A stretch of DNA of 10,194 nucleotides, from positions 1 to 10,194 of the forward strand of contig CATZDY010000095.1 of the NCBI GenBank assembly GCA_958417755.1, read 5' to 3'. The position numbers and the translations under genes were made by a program. The DNA is from an uncultured Peptococcaceae bacterium (lineage in GTDB: Bacteria; Bacillota; Desulfotomaculia; Desulfotomaculales; Desulfocucumaceae). Shown here piece after piece: positions 6,520 through 10,194 of the stretch; position 1 is the first letter of the stretch; each line of letters starts with the position of its first letter. A model generated the notes under the pieces. That model was given only the letters and a program-made list of their open reading frames with translations, had not been told where the DNA came from and searched no databases.

Positions 6520-7647
6520 ATGCAACGACCTGTTCGGGATTTTAGCGATGTAAGAAGATTGGTGGTAAAGATCGGTTCTAGCTCTTTGGCTTCTCATACT
6601 GGTGAACCCAATTTGCAGCAAATGGAGACTTTGGTGCATCAATTGGCCCAAATCCACCTCCAAGGTGTGGAGGTGCTGTTGGTTACCTCTGGCGCTGTGG
6701 GGGTTGGTTTTCATGAATTGGGCTATGTGCAAAAACCCAAAACCATTCCAGAAAAACAAGCAGCTGCAGCAGTGGGACAAGGGTTATTGATGCATATGTA
6801 TGAAACATTTTTTTCCCAATACAATGTTTTGGTGGGACAAATTTTATTGACCCGAGAGGATTTTACCAATCGCATTCGATTTTTAAATGCCCGCAATACT
6901 TTATACACATTGTTAGGTTTTGGTTGCATTCCCATTATCAATGAGAATGATACAGTGGTGGTAGAGGAAATTAAGCTGGGTGATAATGATACCCTGGCTG
7001 CCCGGGTAGCAGGATTGGTGGACGCTGATTTGCTGTTAATGCTGTCCGATATTGATGGCCTATATACAGCGGATCCAAGGAACAATCCTGATGCTTCTAT
7101 TATCTATATGGTCACAGAAATGAATGAAGAATTGGAGCATATGGCTGGCGGTGTGGGGAGTGCTGTGGGAACTGGGGGCATGGCCACCAAGATGCAAGCT
7201 GCCCGCATGGCCATGCATTTTGGCTTGCCCATGGTATTGGCCAATGCTGTGGAGGAGAATATTGTATCCCGGGTACTTGCTGGTGAGCCCATAGGTACAG
7301 TATTTTGGCCCACTATGCGTTGGGAAAATAAAAAAAGATGGATTGCCTATTCAGCCAAAGTGCAGGGGAATTTGCTGGTGGATGCAGGGGCAGTGAGGGC
7401 TTTGGTCAAAGGGGGAAAAAGCCTCTTGCCTTCTGGTATTATTGCAGTAACAGGAAATTTTGAAATGGGCAATATTGTGAGTATTATTGGCCCTGATGGA
7501 ACAGAAATTGGGAGAGGTATTGTCAATTATCCTGCTGAGGAAGTGCAACTCATTAAAGGCCTGCAAACCAAAGAAATTCAAGATAAATTGGGCCATAAAG
7601 ATTATGATGAAGTGATCCATCGCAACAATCTTGTCTTGGATGTGTAA
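6520..7647 (+). CDS. proB: Glutamate 5-kinase
   Basis: It phosphorylates glutamate to glutamyl 5-phosphate with ATP, the first and feedback-controlled step of proline synthesis. The 375-residue protein has an amino-acid-kinase domain with LVVKIGSSS (Lys17), SGAVGVG from 57, NEND at 141-144, LSDIDGLYTADPR and GTGGMATK at about 217-224. A C-terminal PUA domain covers about residues 285-370 (VDAGAVRALVKGGKSLLPSG). The length is that of the full kinase plus PUA form. The ATG at 6520 has only a weak site, AAGGGG at 6501-6506 or GGGTAAG nearer. The usual partner proA (glutamyl-phosphate reductase) is not next door; a 375-base gap and an unrelated gene follow. The obg-proB neighbourhood is common in Clostridia. 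Confidence 0.96.
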   Translation: MQRPVRDFSDVRRLVVKIGSSSLASHTGEPNLQQMETLVHQLAQIHLQGVEVLLVTSGAVGVGFHELGYVQKPKTIPEKQAAAAVGQGLLMHMYETFFSQYNVLVGQILLTREDFTNRIRFLNARNTLYTLLGFGCIPIINENDTVVVEEIKLGDNDTLAARVAGLVDADLLLMLSDIDGLYTADPRNNPDASIIYMVTEMNEELEHMAGGVGSAVGTGGMATKMQAARMAMHFGLPMVLANAVEENIVSRVLAGEPIGTVFWPTMRWENKKRWIAYSAKVQGNLLVDAGAVRALVKGGKSLLPSGIIAVTGNFEMGNIVSIIGPDGTEIGRGIVNYPAEEVQLIKGLQTKEIQDKLGHKDYDEVIHRNNLVLDV

Positions 7648-7726
7648 TCCAGGCAGAGGTGAAATATGGGTGATAGCCAATAGGAAATATATTATAAATA
7701 TAAAGTTTTATGGTGTTTTATGATAT

Positions 7727-7752
7727 AAGCTACTCATGTATTGGGTAGCTTT
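7727..7752 (+). terminator. Hairpin, possible proB terminator
   Basis: AAGCTACTC (7727-7735) pairs with GGGTAGCTT (7743-7751), nine pairs including one wobble, with a 7-base loop. Only a short T-run follows (TTTATGATT). It lies 80 bases after the proB stop, so it is a plausible but weak terminator. Confidence 0.45.
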
Positions 7753-7773
7753 ATGATTAAATGGAGAATGAGT

Positions 7774-7848
7774 ATGATTTTAATAGGGCAAACGATATTG
7801 CGTAAAAAAGATGGCTATCTGGTAAAAATATGTCTTTTCAGCGCCTAA
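7774..7848 (+). CDS. Possible 24-residue micro-ORF in the proB downstream gap
   Basis: The ATG at 7774 follows GGAG (7763-7766) at a 7-base spacing and encodes 24 residues beginning MILIGQTILRKKDGYLVKI, ending at TAA 7846-7848. In-frame ATGs at 7753 and 7768 would lengthen it to 31 or 26 residues. The peptide has a hydrophobic start and a basic middle, but no family is recognised. It could be chance, a small protein or a remnant. The rest of the 7648-8022 gap is AT-rich, with only hairpins and no gene I can support. Confidence 0.22.
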   Translation: MILIGQTILRKKDGYLVKICLFSA

Positions 7849-7946
7849 AATATCTTGTCCATTGTTAGGTGAAGTAATACAATACAAGCAAGCAGGTTTC
7901 CATGATATTCCCTTTTTTTAGAGAGAAAATGCTTAAAAACCCATGA

Positions 7947-7958
7947 GGTGTTATCACC
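7947..7958. repeat. Short palindrome GGTG-TTAT-CACC upstream of the RHH gene
   Basis: GGTG (7947-7950) and CACC (7955-7958) flank TTAT, 65 bases before the start of the ribbon-helix-helix gene. RHH proteins commonly bind short inverted repeats near their own promoters, so this is a candidate operator. It is short enough to be chance. Confidence 0.3.
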
Positions 7959-8022
7959 ATAGGAATGATGATTTTGATAAAAATGAAATCATATAAAAAG
8001 ATATCTGCCAGGAGGTAGCTCT

Positions 8023-8403
8023 ATGAATGAACTGGAGAGAAGCAATATATTCATTGATAGAAGTGTGCTTATCAATGAAATTTGGTATTTAGAATCCATG
8101 CCCGAAGATTTTGTAGCGGAATTACCCACAGGTGATTTGGTTACATTCCCCATTATTCCTTTCCGCTTGGTCACAAAAGAAGATTTTCATTATTATGACG
8201 GTCCGCATCCTCGCAAAAGCAAAGGGAAAACCTTGCCCAGTTACTTATATAAATTTTTTGGTTTAGACAAAAATACCCATGTCCTATCCCAAGTGATAAG
8301 CATTAAAACGACCAGTGAAGAAAAAGAAAAAATTGAAAGAATTGCAGAAGAAGAGGGCAGAACCGTATCGGATTTAGTCCGGGAATGGATTCGTTCTTTG
8401 TAA
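8023..8403 (+). CDS. Hypothetical protein with C-terminal ribbon-helix-helix domain
   Basis: The 126-residue soluble protein has an excellent AGGAGGT (8010-8016) six bases before the ATG. The last 36 residues contain a beta strand and two helices, SIKTTSEEKEKIERIAEEEG followed by RTVSDLVREWIRSL. This is the MetJ/Arc/CopG ribbon-helix-helix pattern, usually a DNA-binding dimer. The first 90 residues are acidic and aromatic-rich (for example EIWYLESMPEDFVAELPTGD and FHYYDGPHPRKSKGK), and I recognise no family there. RHH repressors usually carry the DNA-binding part at the N-terminus, so the order is less usual. No toxin partner is adjacent; flanking genes are proB and the LigB-AMMECR1 gene. A transcriptional regulator or other DNA- or RNA-binding protein is an inference from the tail. 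Confidence 0.72.
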   Translation: MNELERSNIFIDRSVLINEIWYLESMPEDFVAELPTGDLVTFPIIPFRLVTKEDFHYYDGPHPRKSKGKTLPSYLYKFFGLDKNTHVLSQVISIKTTSEEKEKIERIAEEEGRTVSDLVREWIRSL

Positions 8404-8542
8404 TAAGAACCTAAGGAAACCATATAGCTAAAATACCCATTGGTTTATTTTGGGCAAATCTTATTTGGTAAAATTTAAGTAATGTTATAGATTCCGTAAG
8501 ATGGGTAAGGATATTCAATGGTGGAAAAGGAGGTTTAGGCCT

Positions 8543-9952
8543 ATGGCAGTGGTCATTGGCGGGTTATGTCCCCACCCGCCCATTATGGTGCCTGCAGTGG
8601 GGCAAGGAAAGGAATCTGTTTTGGCAGATACCCAGCAGGCCATTTTGGAATTGGGGCGTAGGATTGCCAAGATTGGGGCCAAACGATTGATTTGGATTAC
8701 CCCCCATGGACCCGTGTTTGGAGATGGCATTGCCATCAATATCAATCCTAAGATAAAAGGGAATTTAGGAAGATTTGGTGCTCCTGAAGAATCCTTTCAA
8801 CTGGAAACGGATTTACAGCTTGCTTTGGCCATACAAACCGTTGCCCAGGACAAAGGGTTGGTGGTAGCACCATTGGATACAAAAACTGCGGCAGCTTATG
8901 GAGTGGACATTGCCTTAGATCATGGCATCATGGTGCCATTGCATTTCTTGCAACGCATGGTGAATATCGCATTGCCTGTGGTGGTGATTTATATGGGCTT
9001 ACTACCTTACGAGGATTTGTATTGCTTTGGTATGGCTGTGCAAGAAGCTGTCCAGGCCCAGGGTGAAAAAACCGCAGTGCTTGCCAGTGGGGATTTATCC
9101 CATCGCTTAACCCCAGACGCACCGGCGGGATATCATCCCCAAGGGCTGGTCTTTGATAAACAAGTGGGCCAATGTTTGGAAAAGACTGCTATCATGGAGC
9201 TGGTTCATTTGGATCAAAATCTAGTGGAACAAGCAGGGGAATGCGGTTTGCGCCCCATCATCATGATGATGGGGGCTCTGGAAGGATATAAGGTACAAGG
9301 AGAAGTGTTATCCTATGAAGGGCCCTTTGGGGTTGGTTATATGGTGGCTTCCTTAACCCCAGGGGAAGCGGATCCTTGGCATACCTATTACCCCCGGATG
9401 AAACAACAGCGGGAGGAAAAAGCTGCCCAACGACGAGCCCAAGAAAGCTATTTGCCAGCCTTGGCCCGCAGGTCTTTAACCTATTATCTGCAAGAAGGCC
9501 AGGAAATGCCGGCAGAGGGGGAAGAAGTGCCAGCAGCTTTTTGTGGACAAGCAGGGGTGTTTGTTTCCTTGAAAAAAGATGGCCATTTACGGGGATGTAT
9601 TGGGACCATTTCCCCCCAGCAAACCAGTATTATCAAGGAAACCATATACAATGCCATAAGCGCTGGGGTAAAGGATTCCCGTTTTCATCCCGTGCGTTTG
9701 GAGGAATTGGACGAACTGGAGATATCTGTGGATGTTTTGGGACAACCCCAGCCAGTGAAGGATATAAAGGATCTGGATCCAGTAAAGTACGGAGTGATTG
9801 TGCGATCCGGCCAGCGTTCAGGATTGTTGTTGCCCCATTTAGAAGGCATTGATGATCCTAAAGAACAGATTGCCATTGCCAAACAAAAGGCTGGCATAGG
9901 CTCTGAAGAGCCGGTGGAAATGGAACGGTTTGAAGTGGTGCGTTATACGTAA
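8543..9952 (+). CDS. LigB-like dioxygenase domain fused to AMMECR1 domain (AmmeMemoRadiSam-type protein)
   Basis: The 469-residue two-domain protein belongs to the Memo/AMMECR1-associated group. Residues about 1-270 resemble class III extradiol dioxygenases (LigB). His11 in CPHPP, His55 in TPHGP, His127 in DHGIMVP, His187 in SGDLSHRL and Glu233 in GECGLRP match, in order and spacing, metal or catalytic residues of LigB (His12, His61, His127, His195, Glu242, recalled). Residues about 300-465 are AMMECR1, with LRGCIG at 349-354 and SRFHPVRLEELDELEISVDVL. The start is ATG 8543 because a perfect AAGGAGGT (8527-8534) is eight bases upstream; an earlier in-frame ATG at 8501 lacks one and adds a non-conserved stretch. 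The true substrate is unknown. The companion AmmeMemoRadiSam radical SAM enzyme is not in the window. Confidence 0.9.
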   Translation: MAVVIGGLCPHPPIMVPAVGQGKESVLADTQQAILELGRRIAKIGAKRLIWITPHGPVFGDGIAININPKIKGNLGRFGAPEESFQLETDLQLALAIQTVAQDKGLVVAPLDTKTAAAYGVDIALDHGIMVPLHFLQRMVNIALPVVVIYMGLLPYEDLYCFGMAVQEAVQAQGEKTAVLASGDLSHRLTPDAPAGYHPQGLVFDKQVGQCLEKTAIMELVHLDQNLVEQAGECGLRPIIMMMGALEGYKVQGEVLSYEGPFGVGYMVASLTPGEADPWHTYYPRMKQQREEKAAQRRAQESYLPALARRSLTYYLQEGQEMPAEGEEVPAAFCGQAGVFVSLKKDGHLRGCIGTISPQQTSIIKETIYNAISAGVKDSRFHPVRLEELDELEISVDVLGQPQPVKDIKDLDPVKYGVIVRSGQRSGLLLPHLEGIDDPKEQIAIAKQKAGIGSEEPVEMERFEVVRYT

Positions 9953-9968
9953 AAGAAAAGGTTATATA

Positions 9969-10000
9969 AAAAGCTCATGAAAATCATTTCATGGGCTTTT
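9969..10000 (+). terminator. Terminator after the LigB-AMMECR1 gene
   Basis: AAAAGCTCATGAAA (9969-9982) pairs with TTTCATGGGCTTTT (9987-10000): 14 bp with one G-T wobble and an ATCA loop. It begins 17 bases after the stop codon. A-rich and T-rich arms make it potentially bidirectional. Confidence 0.78.
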
Positions 10001-10007
10001 ACAATAA

Positions 10008-10018
10008 TTTGTCGAAAT
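10008..10018 (+). promoter_or_regulatory. Candidate Spo0A box
   Basis: TTTGTCGAAAT contains a perfect TGTCGAA (10010-10016), the consensus core of the Spo0A binding site. It lies about 120 bases before the start of the partial gene at 10139, where a regulator site would be expected. A 7-base match can occur by chance, and no clear promoter was identified next to it. Confidence 0.35.
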
Positions 10019-10138
10019 ATAGAGAAAATTTATCTTTGTATTTGTAAAATGATATAGGGATGATAAGATAACAAATTTATATTATATCATAAAGGATGGT
10101 AAAAAATACCTAAAAGGAATTGAGGGGAAAAAAGCAAT

Positions 10139-10194
10139 ATGTTGATTAAATTAACAGTAGGAAAAACAGATCCTTCACAAATTAAAATTCCCAT
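10139..10194 (+). CDS. Start of an unrecognised gene, cut by the window end
   Basis: The ATG at 10139 opens a frame that stays open to the window end and begins MLIKLTVGKTDPSQIKIP. GAGGGG at 10122-10127 is a passable ribosome binding site 11 bases upstream. It follows a terminator and 138 bases of AT-rich spacer, so it has its own transcription unit. Only 18 codons are visible and no family is recognised. It does not resemble the beginning of a radical SAM enzyme. Confidence 0.6.
   Translation, partial: MLIKLTVGKTDPSQIKIP

Noticed and set aside
4456..8539. Identical 13-mer AAGGAGGTTTAGG before the Spo0B-like gene (4456-4468) and the LigB-AMMECR1 gene (8527-8539)
   Set aside because: Eight of the 13 bases are the consensus ribosome binding site, so the shared five bases are probably coincidence.
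8501..8542. ATG at 8501 as start of the LigB-AMMECR1 protein
   Set aside because: It has no ribosome binding site, and the extra residues (GKDIQWWKRRFRP) do not belong to the LigB fold. A perfect AAGGAGGT precedes the ATG at 8543.
9376..9852. 158-codon + strand frame inside the AMMECR1 region
   Set aside because: It is an out-of-frame shadow of the well-supported LigB-AMMECR1 gene; its low-complexity translation matches no family.
10036..10069. Promoters (sigma-A or sporulation sigma factors) before the partial gene at 10139
   Set aside because: AT-rich sequence gives many near matches, but none has acceptable boxes at correct spacing.
1..10194. CRISPR array, insertion sequence, tRNA or rRNA gene, prophage
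   Set aside because: I saw no regularly spaced repeats, transposase, terminal inverted repeats, tRNA cloverleaf ending in CCA, or rRNA sequence on either strand.

Overview
The window reads as a chromosomal housekeeping block of a low-to-medium GC Gram-positive bacterium. It is most likely an endospore-forming member of the Clostridia, perhaps near the Peptococcaceae or Desulfitobacterium group. The lineage is inferred from gene order and protein style, not measured. Evidence includes the order rplU - rpmA - Spo0B-like - obg - proB, strong AGGAGG ribosome binding sites, an L21-type mRNA leader and an RNase G of E. coli-like architecture. All recognised genes lie on the + strand.

Layout. Positions 1-963 hold the 3' part of a YgiQ-like/TIGR03960-type radical SAM protein. 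It overlaps its partner, a TIGR03936/DUF2344 'radical SAM-linked' protein (938-1663). Ribonuclease G follows (1775-3460) with its catalytic aspartates and Zn-link cysteines intact. A near-consensus sigma-A promoter (3485-3513) and an L21 leader RNA precede rplU (3628-3939) and rpmA (3960-4232), and a strong terminator closes that unit at 4243-4277. After a structured 190-bp intergenic stretch come a Spo0B-like phosphotransferase (4469-5032) and obg (5086-6354). A hairpin separates obg from proB (6520-7647). The stretch 7648-8022 has no confident gene, only hairpins and one doubtful micro-ORF, and proA does not follow proB. Next comes an orphan protein with a C-terminal ribbon-helix-helix domain (8023-8403). 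The last complete gene (8543-9952) fuses a LigB-like class III extradiol dioxygenase domain to an AMMECR1 domain. It ends in a 14-bp terminator hairpin, beyond which a perfect Spo0A-box sequence and the first 18 codons of an unrecognised gene are visible.

How the genes fit together. The left two thirds concern RNA and ribosome biology (RNase G, L21, L27, the ribosome-assembly GTPase Obg) plus the Spo0B-type signalling protein that often sits beside obg in Gram-positives. proB contributes proline biosynthesis. The right third is accessory and poorly characterised. The points most worth checking are: L27 without the usual Firmicutes N-terminal extension, together with absence of the Prp protease gene from its normal slot; the LigB-AMMECR1 fusion with an apparently complete dioxygenase active-site set; the orphan RHH protein; and the folded region before the Spo0B-like gene.
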